DNA of 64,000 bases from CALKZN01 sp964633815 (GCA_964633815.1 CAZWHW010000006.1:1-64000); one strand, 5' to 3'; shown: positions 26,406 to 35,549, counted from the stretch's first letter. Notes: a model not told the origin generated them from the sequence alone. Numbers and translations: made by a program.

Positions 26406-28802
26406 TTAGGCATCAAGACCTAAGCTATGAATAGTTTTCCACACGTTGAATGCTGTATGTGGCATATCCACATGTGTCACACCTTTATGTGCAAAAGCAT
26501 CAACAATGGCATTGGTAAAACAAGGAATACCGCCCACATGAGGAGATTCGGCGACACCTTTTGCTCCCATGGGGTGATGCGGTGAAGGTGTAACCGTGTA
26601 ATCAGTCTCCCAATGAGGCGTTTCAACAAAGGTTGGCAAGAAGTAATCCATCAAACTATTACCTTCTAGATTACCTTGATCATCAAAGCTAATTAACTGC
26701 CCCATCGCAACTGCAAATGCTTCATTCAAACCGCCATGAATCTGCCCATCAATCACCATTGGATTAATGCGGGTGCCGCAATCATCCAAGGCATAGAAAC
26801 GACGGATATCTGTCACACCTGTTTTTGGGTCAATATCGACAACACATAAATATGCACCAAATGGATAAGTGAAATTCGGTGGATCATAGTAATTAACTGT
26901 CTCTAAACCCATCTCCATACCTTCAGGCACATCGTTATAAGCCGCCCAAGCCACTTCTTTCATGGTTTTAACGGCTTCTGGATTACCCTTGACCTGAAAA
27001 CGGTCGACATCCCATTCAAGGTCATCCGGGCTAACTTCTAGCATATGTGCGGCGATTTTTTGCGCTTTTGCACGAATAGAACGTGCAGCCAAAGCTGCAG
27101 CTGCACCAGCCACTGGCGTACTGCGAGAGCCGTAAGTACCTAAACCATAAGGCGCAGTATCAGTATCACCTTCTTCGATTTGGATATCTTCTGAAGACAA
27201 ACCAAGTTCTGTTGCTAAAATTTGTGCATACGTTGTTTGATGTCCTTGTCCTTGAGTAATCGTACCTAAACGCGCTATCACACTTCCTGTCGGATGAATG
27301 CGTATTTCACAGCTATCAAACATGCCAACACCCAAGATGTCGCAATTTTTACTTGGCCCGGCACCAACCACTTCGGTAAAAGTACATAAACCAATGCCCA
27401 TCAGCTCGCCATTAGCTCGCTTTTCAGCTTGTTCTTTACGTAAACCTTCGTAATCACAGGCTTCTAATACTTTTTCCATTGCTGGAAGATAATTGCCACT
27501 ATCATATTCCCAACCAAGCGCTGATTGATAAGGGAATTGATCCGCTTGAATGAAATTTCTGCGCCGAATTTCAGCTTTATCAATATCGAGTTGTTGAGCA
27601 AGCACATCGATCATCCGCTCTATCAAATACACCGCTTCGGTTACTCGAAATGAACAACGATATGAAACACCGCCAGGCGCTTTATTGGTGAAAACACCAT
27701 CAACTCGCGCATAAGCAGTTGGAATATCATAAGACCCTGTACAAATACTAAAAAATCCAGCAGGCCACTTAGTTGGCTGCGCATGTGCATTAAACGCACC
27801 ATGATCAGCAAGCGCATAAAAGCGCAAACCCGTAATTTTGCCTTCTTTCGTTGCTGCTAACTCGCCAATACCATGATAGTCACGTGCAAAAGCAGTCGTC
27901 GACAAATTATCAATTCTGTTTTCAATCCATTTGACCGGCACACCGAGCACAATCGAAGAAACCATTGCGACCACATATCCCGGATAAATACCAACTTTAT
28001 TACCAAAACCACCTCCAATATCTGGTGAAATAATTCGAACTTTGCTTTCTGGAATGCCTGATAGCATAGTCACAACCGTTCGAACAACATGTGGTGCTTG
28101 TGACGTAATATAAACTGTCATCGTGCCTTTCACTTTATCAAATGAGGCCACACAACCGCAGGTTTCAAGTGGGCATGCATGCACACGAGGGTTTAAAATT
28201 TCTTCACGAACAGTGACTTCAGCATTATCAAAAACACTGTCTGTTTCTTCTTTCTCGCCTACATCCCAAGTAAAAATATGATTATCATGCGTTCGATTAC
28301 CTTGCCCAGCATTGTCCTTGCCGACTAAATCATCTCGAATGATTGGCGCATCTGGATCCATTGCCTTGTGAGGATCTACAACAGGTTCTAGTTCTTCATA
28401 TTCAACGCGAACTAGAGCTGCGCCATCGGCTGCAATATAGCGATCATCCGCAATAACCATGGCTACTTCTTGTTCTTGAAAACATACTTTCTCATCCGCT
28501 AAAACAGCTTGTGTGTCACCTGCTAGCGTAGGCATCCAATGTAAACCTAATGGCTTTAAGTCTTCAGCTGTGATAACAGCATGAACACCCGGCAATGCTA
28601 ATGCCGCTTCTGTATCAATTGAAAGTATCTTTGCATGTGCATAGGGACTGCGAACTGCAACACCGCATAACATACCCGGCAATTTAACATCATCGACATA
28701 TTGTCCTTTGCCTTGAATAAAACGAGGGTCTTCTTTTCGTTTTCGTGAACAGCCTACTCCTTGCAGTTCATCTTGTCTCTTTTCTTTCTCTGCTACTGAC
28801 AT
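26406..28802 (-). CDS. coxL: aerobic CO dehydrogenase large subunit CoxL, form I
   Basis: The 798-residue catalytic subunit carrying the Mo-Cu active site. The form I signature is present as SYRCSFR with Cys383 as the copper ligand (family AYxCSFR, first residue Ser here); form II enzymes have AYRGAGR instead. Glu752 in KGVAESPHVGG is the catalytic glutamate, and GGGFGNKVG and GQGHQTTYAQ bind the cofactor. The length matches the Oligotropha enzyme (809). An AGAGGAA ribosome site precedes the ATG. It oxidises CO with water to CO2, two electrons and two protons. Confidence 0.96.
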   Translation of the reverse strand: MSVAEKEKRQDELQGVGCSRKRKEDPRFIQGKGQYVDDVKLPGMLCGVAVRSPYAHAKILSIDTEAALALPGVHAVITAEDLKPLGLHWMPTLAGDTQAVLADEKVCFQEQEVAMVIADDRYIAADGAALVRVEYEELEPVVDPHKAMDPDAPIIRDDLVGKDNAGQGNRTHDNHIFTWDVGEKEETDSVFDNAEVTVREEILNPRVHACPLETCGCVASFDKVKGTMTVYITSQAPHVVRTVVTMLSGIPESKVRIISPDIGGGFGNKVGIYPGYVVAMVSSIVLGVPVKWIENRIDNLSTTAFARDYHGIGELAATKEGKITGLRFYALADHGAFNAHAQPTKWPAGFFSICTGSYDIPTAYARVDGVFTNKAPGGVSYRCSFRVTEAVYLIERMIDVLAQQLDIDKAEIRRRNFIQADQFPYQSALGWEYDSGNYLPAMEKVLEACDYEGLRKEQAEKRANGELMGIGLCTFTEVVGAGPSKNCDILGVGMFDSCEIRIHPTGSVIARLGTITQGQGHQTTYAQILATELGLSSEDIQIEEGDTDTAPYGLGTYGSRSTPVAGAAAALAARSIRAKAQKIAAHMLEVSPDDLEWDVDRFQVKGNPEAVKTMKEVAWAAYNDVPEGMEMGLETVNYYDPPNFTYPFGAYLCVVDIDPKTGVTDIRRFYALDDCGTRINPMVIDGQIHGGLNEAFAVAMGQLISFDDQGNLEGNSLMDYFLPTFVETPHWETDYTVTPSPHHPMGAKGVAESPHVGGIPCFTNAIVDAFAHKGVTHVDMPHTAFNVWKTIHSLGLDA

Positions 28803-28822
28803 AAGTGATTCCTCTGTTCGTT

Positions 28823-29308
28823 TTATTCAGCATCTTGAGCGCTGTTAGTAGAAGCCGCTTTTTGAACTGCTTTAATAATATTTTGATAACCCGTACATCG
28901 GCATAAATTGCCAGACATACCCCAGCGAATCTCCTCTTCTGTCGGATTTGGATTTTCTTGTAAGAACCGATAACTTCGCATCAACATTCCAGGCGTACAA
29001 AAGCCACATTGCAAACCATGCTCATCCATAAATGCTTGTTGCACAGCATGCAACTCACCATTTTCAGCTAAGCCTTCAACTGTTTTAACCTCAGAATTTT
29101 GTGCTTGAACTGCTAAATATGTACACGACTTCACGGACTCACCATCAATATCAACAGTACAAGCACCGCAATGACTGGTTTCACAACCAATGTGCGCACC
29201 TGTTTGTTGCAATTGCTCACGCAATACATGAATTAACAATTCTCTTGGTTCAACTAAGACATCAACTGCCTTGCCGTTTAGATTAAAGCTTACTTGTGTT
29301 TTAGGCAT
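28823..29308 (-). CDS. coxS: CO dehydrogenase small iron-sulfur subunit CoxS
   Basis: A 161-residue subunit with two 2Fe-2S clusters. The N-terminal cluster uses Cys42, 47, 50 and 62 (GCETSHCGAC...SC); the C-terminal one Cys101, 104, 136 and 138 (CGFC...CRC). I chose the ATG at 29308 because AGGAGAG lies just upstream; an upstream in-frame start at 29350 would run back into coxM. It passes electrons from the Mo-Cu site to FAD. Confidence 0.95.
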   Translation of the reverse strand: MPKTQVSFNLNGKAVDVLVEPRELLIHVLREQLQQTGAHIGCETSHCGACTVDIDGESVKSCTYLAVQAQNSEVKTVEGLAENGELHAVQQAFMDEHGLQCGFCTPGMLMRSYRFLQENPNPTEEEIRWGMSGNLCRCTGYQNIIKAVQKAASTNSAQDAE

Positions 29309-29312
29309 CTTA

Positions 29313-30179
29313 TTACTCTCCTGCAAATTTAGTCGCATCGGCGATTGCACGGCGGGTCATTTCACCAGCCATATGTGTTTTATATTCAATGTCACCACGT
29401 AGATCTTCAGCAGGATCACATGTTTCCATCGCTTTCTTTGCAGCTTGATCAATAATTTCTGGAGTAATTACATTTCCCGTTAACACAGCTTCAGCGTCAT
29501 GTGCTCGAAGCGCTGTAGCTCCAACATTGGTCAACGTAATTCGCGCGGATTGGCAGATATCGCCTGACAACTGAATTACAGCAGCTGCCGCAGCTGTAGC
29601 AAAATCACCTGTCTTACGCTTAAGCTTGTGATAAGAAGCCCCGGTATTCGCGCCTTGAATAGGGATATGAATTTCGGTCATAATTTCGTCGGCTTCAAGT
29701 AAGGTGTAATAAGTGCCTAGAAAAAAGTCATTGGCAAGCACTTCTCGCGAACCATTTGGACCGACCAAAACAAATGTTGCATCAAGCGCCATCATGATTG
29801 CAGGATGATCATTGGCTGGATCGCCATGGGCAATATCGCCGCCAATAGTTCCTCGATTACGCACTTGAGGGTCAGCAATTTGTTTCGCCGCTTGTGGGAT
29901 CAATGGACATTTTTGCTGTAATAACTCTGATGAAATTAATACGTTCTCAGATGTCATTGCACCAATAATGATATTGCCACCTTCTTCTCGAATCCCTTTG
30001 ATTAATTCGATATTATTGATATCAATTATATGTTCAGGCTCTGCGAATCTGAGTTTCATCATAGGCAACAAGCTGTGCCCGCCGGCCAGCAGCTTTGCTT
30101 CGTCACCATATTGGTTAAGTAATGCAACAGCATCATCAACGGTGCTTGGTGCATGGTATTGAAAAGTAGGTGGAATCAT
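29313..30179 (-). CDS. coxM: CO dehydrogenase medium FAD subunit CoxM
   Basis: A 288-residue FAD-binding subunit, the same length as the Oligotropha protein. FAD motifs are LLAGGHSLLPMMKLR (about 32-46) and TIGGDIAHGDPANDHPA (about 110-126). It has a GGAGG ribosome site and is the first structural gene of the operon; the M-S-L order is that of known form I clusters. The final four bases before coxS leave almost no spacer. Confidence 0.95.
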   Translation of the reverse strand: MIPPTFQYHAPSTVDDAVALLNQYGDEAKLLAGGHSLLPMMKLRFAEPEHIIDINNIELIKGIREEGGNIIIGAMTSENVLISSELLQQKCPLIPQAAKQIADPQVRNRGTIGGDIAHGDPANDHPAIMMALDATFVLVGPNGSREVLANDFFLGTYYTLLEADEIMTEIHIPIQGANTGASYHKLKRKTGDFATAAAAAVIQLSGDICQSARITLTNVGATALRAHDAEAVLTGNVITPEIIDQAAKKAMETCDPAEDLRGDIEYKTHMAGEMTRRAIADATKFAGE

Positions 30180-30255
30180 AAATTCAGGGCCTCCAGGTTT
30201 TATTAGCTTGGTGTTTTTTTATGTTATTTTTTTATTATTTATTAACTGTGAATTT

Positions 30256-30320
30256 ATTCTAAATTGAGTCCATGCAAGCAGTCTATCGACAATTCATAAC
30301 CCGAGACTATGACGCATGAA
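30256..30320 (-). promoter_or_regulatory. conserved cox promoter block in front of coxM
   Basis: This 65-base block matches the block at 31326-31390 at 45 positions without a gap. Read on the minus strand it has TTCATGCGTCAT (30320-30309), TGAATTGTCGA (30296-30286), a -35-like TAGACT (30285-30280), an 18-base spacer and a -10-like TAGAAT (30261-30256). It ends 76 bases before coxM. Further upstream GTGCAT occurs three times (30366, 30346, 30337). The weak -35 with conserved upstream motifs suggests activator-dependent transcription, most likely by the neighbouring LytTR regulator. Confidence 0.6.
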
Positions 30321-30445
30321 GTCATGACTTAATGCACCAGATGCACACTTCTTTCACGAAATGCACTAACGCTTATTCATGCAATATTTACTAGTAACCA
30401 CCAAAAATAAAATATTCTTCAGTGTCATGAAAGAATTGAGTATTT

Positions 30446-31135
30446 CTAGAACCGATATGTTGCGCTAAGCAAATAAACTATAGGATCAATATCGACATCA
30501 ACCTCAACCGTCCCTGCTGATGATTGAATCGTTGCATCTGTATCAATATCTATCCAAAAAATACTTGCATTAATGCCAAAATGATCCGTGATTTTATAAT
30601 CCAAACCTACTTTCAAAGCGAGACCTAGCGAGTTAGTTAAATCTAAACTCGAGTTTCCTAAGGCATTATCTAGTTCTTGTGCTGTATCTTCAGAAAAGAA
30701 TATTGTGTAGTTTAAGCCTATACCAAAATGAGGTTGCCAAACACTGCTTGGATTGGCTGGAAAGTAATCTATTGTTAGTGTTGGCGGCAACTGGTCTGCT
30801 GTACCTACATTATCAATACCAATATTTTCACCAGAAATATCATGAGCAAAAGGCGTTGATGCAAGTAAACTTAACCCTAGTTGATTATTAAGCATATAGG
30901 TCGCAATAAGACCTAATTGAGTATCATTTTCAACATCGACCCCGGTATCTGCAAGCTCAGATCCGCCTAAAGTCACATTACTACTACTGACACTGGGCGC
31001 AACAGTGGCAGCACCTGCGCGTACAATAACATCACCCTTTTTATAAGCAGTCGCGTTTGACGAAAATAAAAATGCTGAAATAATAAAATATAATAACGAG
31101 TGTATTGTTGTTTGAATATATGTTTTTACCTTCAT
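30446..31135 (-). CDS. OmpW family outer-membrane protein
   Basis: A 229-residue eight-strand beta-barrel with a signal peptide (residues 1 to about 30, cleavage near NATA-Y). Family features: GDVIVRAGAATVAP at the mature start, LPPTLTIDYFP, FGIGLNYTIFF and a C-terminal aromatic (TYRF). OmpW proteins conduct small hydrophobic molecules. It lies between the cox operon and its regulator gene, and its upstream region carries the same conserved block as coxM, so co-regulation with CO oxidation is likely. A good AGAGGA ribosome site precedes the ATG. Confidence 0.9.
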   Translation of the reverse strand: MKVKTYIQTTIHSLLYFIISAFLFSSNATAYKKGDVIVRAGAATVAPSVSSSNVTLGGSELADTGVDVENDTQLGLIATYMLNNQLGLSLLASTPFAHDISGENIGIDNVGTADQLPPTLTIDYFPANPSSVWQPHFGIGLNYTIFFSEDTAQELDNALGNSSLDLTNSLGLALKVGLDYKITDHFGINASIFWIDIDTDATIQSSAGTVEVDVDIDPIVYLLSATYRF

Positions 31136-31192
31136 TGGTAATCCTCTCTATTTCTAAAAAATAATATAAATACTAAGTTCAGATATAGAGTT

Positions 31193-31224
31193 AAAAAAAA
31201 GCAGCCTCTTTTTTAGGAGGCCAC
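31193..31224 (-). terminator. intrinsic terminator between the cox-type promoter block and ompW
   Basis: On the minus strand an eight-base stem, GTGGCCTC (31224-31217) with GAGGCTGC (31208-31201, two G-U pairs), is followed by eight T. It could end the regulator transcript. It also lies about 95 bases downstream of the start predicted from the block at 31326-31390, so transcripts from that promoter must cross it to reach ompW. Confidence 0.75.
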
Positions 31225-31325
31225 TTAAAAACATAATTACACTATCATGACTAACCCAAACCTAAACATTGATTGATCAAAAGAAAAATTCAAAATAATT
31301 AAAATTTTCAAATTAACCGTAAATT

Positions 31326-31390
31326 ATTCTATTTTGAGTTAGGAAAGTTAGTCTATCGAGAATTCACTATCTGCGTTTATGATGCATGAA
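31326..31390 (-). promoter_or_regulatory. conserved cox promoter block upstream of ompW
   Basis: The second copy of the 65-base block. On the minus strand: TTCATGCATCAT (31390-31379), TGAATTCTCGA (31366-31356), TAGACT (31355-31350), an 18-base spacer and TAGAAT (31331-31326), with identical spacings to the coxM copy. An upstream GTGCAT (31436-31431) is displaced by 21 bases, about two helical turns, relative to its coxM counterpart. It lies 191 bases before ompW, with a terminator in between. Confidence 0.6.
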
Positions 31391-31503
31391 ATGGGTATTT
31401 AATTTATCAACGAAGAATATGTGCTCATAGGATGCACTTTAAACGCTTAAATTTTATGAGTTTTGTCCGACCTAGGCGGCAAAACAATAAGAATTCTATT
31501 ATT

Positions 31504-32649
31504 TTAAAGCCGTAATGCTTTCTGGAACTTGCCTAAATAAGTACGGCTAATTGGAATACGATCGTCATGATCATGCATCGAAATGATCCCTTTATTATGT
31601 AATTTTTCGAAACTTTTAACTTTACTTAGACGTACAAAATGACTGCGGTGAACTCTCAAAAAATCTTGTATATCAAGCTCTTTTTCTAATTTGCTCAATG
31701 AATAATTACAAAAATGATCTAGTCCATCATCAGTATGTATAGTGGTGTAATGCCCATTTGCACTAATACTGACGACATTATCTAACTCAATCAAAATTGT
31801 CTTTTTGTTTTTTTGCACTGGAAGCTTTATAGAAGTATTTTGATTCTCAACAAGAGGATTAGCAGCATGCTCTACATTGTTAGCGATATCTTTCTCTATG
31901 CCATTTGCTTCTTGTATTGCTTTTATGTTTTCAGTATTTAACTCAACTTTTGCAGGTACTATCGCAAGCAATGTGCCACCTAATATAATAAATACTATGA
32001 CGGCAGTAATAAGTCCCAAGCTAAACTGACTTAAAAATGGTTGACTAAATTCTATCGCTTTATTAATTGGCAAATAAGTCGTACCGAACATTCCAGCATA
32101 ATGTACTCCAGAAATTGAAACTCCCATCACAAGAGCCGCGATCACTCGCCTTCTCACACCACGTAATTTTATGGCTGCCCACATAGAAGCGGTTGAAGCT
32201 ACTATACCTATTAAAATTGAAATAATAATCCAAGTTGTTGAATAAGAAAGCCCGCAATTCCCTCGAATAGATGACATGCCTACATAGTGCATGCATGCTA
32301 TCCCTAAACCCATGATAGTCCCGGCAACAGTGATTCGCTTAAAACTATACGAAGCGACAGAAATAATCAGCAGTGCAATCGCAGTCACTGATATTGAAAC
32401 TAAACCTGAAATTAATGTGGTCAACAAATCATAGCGAACTTCCACAGGCAAGCTAACAGCTAACATACCGATAAAATGCATTGCCCAAATGCTGACACCA
32501 ATAATAACTGCAGCACTAATCAATAATTTTTTACTGACAACCCCTGCTTCTTTTCGAATCCTTACTACTAAATCGAAACAAGTATAAGCACCTACTATCG
32601 ACACCAATATCGAGATGAGTACTAAAATTGGATCATAAACAACAAACAT
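31504..32649 (-). CDS. coxC: CoxC/CoxH-like MHYT-LytTR membrane-bound CO regulator
   Basis: A 381-residue protein. The N-terminal MHYT domain (about 1-225, seven spans) has three repeats of the motif: AMHFIG (56-61), CMHYVG (119-124) and GVHYAG (181-186). The His/Met residues are thought to bind copper and sense a diatomic gas. After a polar linker the C-terminal LytTR DNA-binding domain (about 280-381) contains VSISANGHYTTIHTDDG and FLRVHRSHFVRLSKV. This exact architecture is that of CoxC and CoxH in Oligotropha. It lies upstream of ompW and coxMSL and is the likely activator of both. Confidence 0.85.
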   Translation of the reverse strand: MFVVYDPILVLISILVSIVGAYTCFDLVVRIRKEAGVVSKKLLISAAVIIGVSIWAMHFIGMLAVSLPVEVRYDLLTTLISGLVSISVTAIALLIISVASYSFKRITVAGTIMGLGIACMHYVGMSSIRGNCGLSYSTTWIIISILIGIVASTASMWAAIKLRGVRRRVIAALVMGVSISGVHYAGMFGTTYLPINKAIEFSQPFLSQFSLGLITAVIVFIILGGTLLAIVPAKVELNTENIKAIQEANGIEKDIANNVEHAANPLVENQNTSIKLPVQKNKKTILIELDNVVSISANGHYTTIHTDDGLDHFCNYSLSKLEKELDIQDFLRVHRSHFVRLSKVKSFEKLHNKGIISMHDHDDRIPISRTYLGKFQKALRL

Positions 32650-32795
32650 ACATAACTCTCTGTATTATTTTTATTCATCTATCTAATATACGTTATCTTA
32701 ATACCGATAGTTTTTTGTAAATTGTGAACGCAGCTATAATATATTAAGAGTTGGTTGTGCTCAAATTAAGGAAATCGAACAAATAAAATTGAACA

Positions 32796-33863
32796 CTATT
32801 GGGATTTTCTCACCATTTCTGACTGATCAAATAAATCAAAAAGTTTTGAGTTTTCATCAGTAATTCGCATCTTCATTCTTCCTAAAGCTGCTTTCAACTG
32901 TTGCTTATCACCACGTAAAGTTTTTGCAATAACCTCAGCTGGTTCAACAATAGTTTGCGCATCGACACGTTCACCGACACGGAAATTAAATACGAAGTTT
33001 CCAAAACCACCCATGCGTAAATCTGACAGCCAAATACCATCATCAAGCTCACGAATTTGATAAAAACCCTTGGTAAATCCTTGTAGTTTCTTAACGGATT
33101 CAGACGCAAATATTTGATCAATCTTATGATTTTCACTGCGAAAAAAATGAGATTGTAATGGCTTTTCATTGGCATCAAACACCGAACGAAAACTCACCCA
33201 ATAGCCCTCAGGTGTCATCGTAATATTTTTCCATAACAACGTGTTCAACGGCATTGGCAAGGTCAAACTCTTCTGAGTATCTATACCGCGCTGTTGTAAT
33301 GCGGTTTCAAAGTGCTTTGCTTGAGCAGCTTGAGCAAATAATGACCAAGATAAATATGAACAACTTAGTATAATCCCCAAAATTAGTATCTGACGCTTGC
33401 GCCAGATAATATTGAATAGCAAACAGGCTAACAATGGCAAGGTATACAACGGATCTATAATGAAAATACTAGCAAGACCAAAAGGATAGTTTGTCAGCGG
33501 CCATAAGAGTTGGGTGCCATAAACGGTAAACCAATCCAACAATACATGCGTGGCAAAAATTAAATACACACTCACGAAGTAATATCTAAAACTGATTGAA
33601 GATCTTGGCCCTGAATTTTCATATGGGTGGAAACGCTTTAAAAGCCATGCAAAGATGGGTGACACTAACAATAAAACAAGTAAAGAATGGCTAAAACTTC
33701 GATGTTCGGTGAAGCTATCAACCGCATTTTTTACCCACAACACATCAAGATCCGGCAATGTGCCTAAAATCGCACCATAAAGTGAGGCTTTGCGCCCTAT
33801 TTTCTTGCCCAGTGTTGTTTCACCAACAGCTGCACCTAAAACAATTTGTGTAAGAGAATCCAT
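32796..33863 (-). CDS. YdjM-family membrane-bound metal-dependent hydrolase
   Basis: A 355-residue protein starting MDSLTQIVLGAAVGE, the hallmark of the YdjM/DUF457 family, with LPDLDVL, EHRSFSHSLLV and HVLLDWFTVYGTQ as the His/Asp metal-binding motifs. About five spans occupy residues 1-185; the C-terminal 170 residues are soluble. Its activity is unknown. It is divergent from the next gene with an 89-base gap. Confidence 0.82.
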   Translation of the reverse strand: MDSLTQIVLGAAVGETTLGKKIGRKASLYGAILGTLPDLDVLWVKNAVDSFTEHRSFSHSLLVLLLVSPIFAWLLKRFHPYENSGPRSSISFRYYFVSVYLIFATHVLLDWFTVYGTQLLWPLTNYPFGLASIFIIDPLYTLPLLACLLFNIIWRKRQILILGIILSCSYLSWSLFAQAAQAKHFETALQQRGIDTQKSLTLPMPLNTLLWKNITMTPEGYWVSFRSVFDANEKPLQSHFFRSENHKIDQIFASESVKKLQGFTKGFYQIRELDDGIWLSDLRMGGFGNFVFNFRVGERVDAQTIVEPAEVIAKTLRGDKQQLKAALGRMKMRITDENSKLFDLFDQSEMVRKSQ

Positions 33864-33952
33864 CTGACAATAATAAAAGAAAAACTTTATAATAATATGA
33901 ATGATTGATTTTAACTGACCTTGGCTGGTGCTGGCTCATCACATTTTAATTT

Positions 33953-35359
33953 ATGACTAAAAACCTGACATTTATTGGGGCAGATACTTATTACCCCTTA
34001 GCCAATGGCAAAGAATCACTGCGCATTCACCTCGATGGCGCTGCTTCACCATTAGTCATGCAGTCGGCGCAAGACGCGGTGAATAAATTATTGCCGCACT
34101 ATTCAAATTCGCACAGCCAATCACACGCTTCAGCTCGTTTATGTTCTGAAGCCTTTAATTGGTCACTGAGAACTATTTTGCAAATTACGGGAGCAAGTTC
34201 GAACAAAGACTACATATGTGCCGTGATGGGCTCTGGCACTACTGCATGGATTAATAATATTGCTCGCCGTATTGCCAAGCAAAGTACGAAAAATGATCTG
34301 GTCTTAGTCTCAGCATTGGAGCACCATGCGAATGACCTGCCGCACAGAGAACACTTTGAGATTGAACACTTTAGTTTACTTGGTGAAGGATCTCAGCTTG
34401 GCGAAATTGATTTATCCATGCTTGAAGAAACCTTGAAGAATCAGACTAACAAGGGCAAAAAAATTCATTATATTGCTTTCTCAGCGGTGAGTAATGTGAC
34501 AGGTATTGTTGCTCCTTGCAAAGAAATCACCGCTCTAGCACACCAATATGGCGCTTTATCACTCATTGATTGCGCGCAAATGGCGGCACACATGCCATTA
34601 AACATTGCTGAAACTAATGCTGATTTCGTGATCTTTTCTGGCCATAAAGTCTATGCAGGCGCGGCTCCAGGCGTGTTAATAGCCAAACAATCTTTGTTAA
34701 AACAATTTCCCTCTGCCGAGATGGGTGGAGGCATCGTTGATCACGTAGGCTATCGCGACGTGGAATTTAGTTCAGACTATCCAACGAGGGAGTTAGCTGG
34801 AACAAAAAATATTTTAGGAACTTATGCCTTAGCAACTGCTTTAAAGCAATTGGATCAAATTGGTTTTCATAAAATCCAACAACATTCTGAATCGCTCTGG
34901 AAATATGCGTTTGAACAATTAAGTACTCTAGGAAAGCAAGTCACGATCTATGGCCATAGCCAATCATCTCGCATTGGCGCCCTATCATTCAACTTAACGG
35001 GCATCGATCATGGTTTGGTCTCTGCGATTTTATCAGACTTCTTCGGCATTGCTGTTCGCAATGAATGTTTTTGTGCTCATCCATATGTCAGTTCATTATT
35101 AAAAGACGAACTTTGGTCACTAGACCTAAGTAAGATTCCTGATGAACAACATGAAGATTATATCAATCGTAAACGGGGCATGCTCAGAGCAAGTTTCAGC
35201 ATTTACAATAGCGAAAAAGACATTGATAAGCTGATGTTTGCAGTTACTGAGATCATTAATAACCTTCAAGATTTTCAAAAACATTACACCGTCGCAGCTG
35301 ACGGCAGTTATCAACACCGTAAATTTAAAATAAATGCATCTGAATATCTAAATTTTTAA
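33953..35359 (+). CDS. class V PLP-dependent aminotransferase / cysteine desulfurase-like protein
   Basis: A 468-residue fold-type I enzyme related to SufS but divergent. Lys232 in FSGHKVYAG is the expected PLP lysine; EHHANDLPH and DCAQMAAH match the family. The cysteine loop reads VRNECFCAHPY (Cys372, Cys374) in place of RxGHHC, and the C-terminus carries an extra tail of about 60 residues. It may be a specialised desulfurase or a lyase/aminotransferase of the same class. It lies 1.3 kb upstream of the CO regulator gene, across a divergent promoter, so a link with the cox module is possible but unproven. Confidence 0.75.
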   Translation: MTKNLTFIGADTYYPLANGKESLRIHLDGAASPLVMQSAQDAVNKLLPHYSNSHSQSHASARLCSEAFNWSLRTILQITGASSNKDYICAVMGSGTTAWINNIARRIAKQSTKNDLVLVSALEHHANDLPHREHFEIEHFSLLGEGSQLGEIDLSMLEETLKNQTNKGKKIHYIAFSAVSNVTGIVAPCKEITALAHQYGALSLIDCAQMAAHMPLNIAETNADFVIFSGHKVYAGAAPGVLIAKQSLLKQFPSAEMGGGIVDHVGYRDVEFSSDYPTRELAGTKNILGTYALATALKQLDQIGFHKIQQHSESLWKYAFEQLSTLGKQVTIYGHSQSSRIGALSFNLTGIDHGLVSAILSDFFGIAVRNECFCAHPYVSSLLKDELWSLDLSKIPDEQHEDYINRKRGMLRASFSIYNSEKDIDKLMFAVTEIINNLQDFQKHYTVAADGSYQHRKFKINASEYLNF

Positions 35360-35434
35360 GAACTGCTATTAAATACATTCTCCTAATCAATCAGTATTGG
35401 GTATAAACTTTGTATAAATTCAATTAAGAAAATA

Positions 35435-35455
35435 AAAAAACGAGCCTAAAGGCTC
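35435..35455 (-). terminator. intrinsic terminator of the 67-residue orphan gene
   Basis: On the minus strand, ACGAGCC and GGCTCGT form a perfect seven-base stem around a four-base loop, followed by a T-run. The T-run is only on this side, so it ends minus-strand transcription from the small gene about 95 bases away. Confidence 0.78.
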
Positions 35456-35549
35456 GTCCAAAACTAAATATAGATTTTGTGGGTGTTAATTCTTATTAAA
35501 ATCTAAGCATCTCTGCTCACATTATAACAAGTAATGTATTACAAATTAA

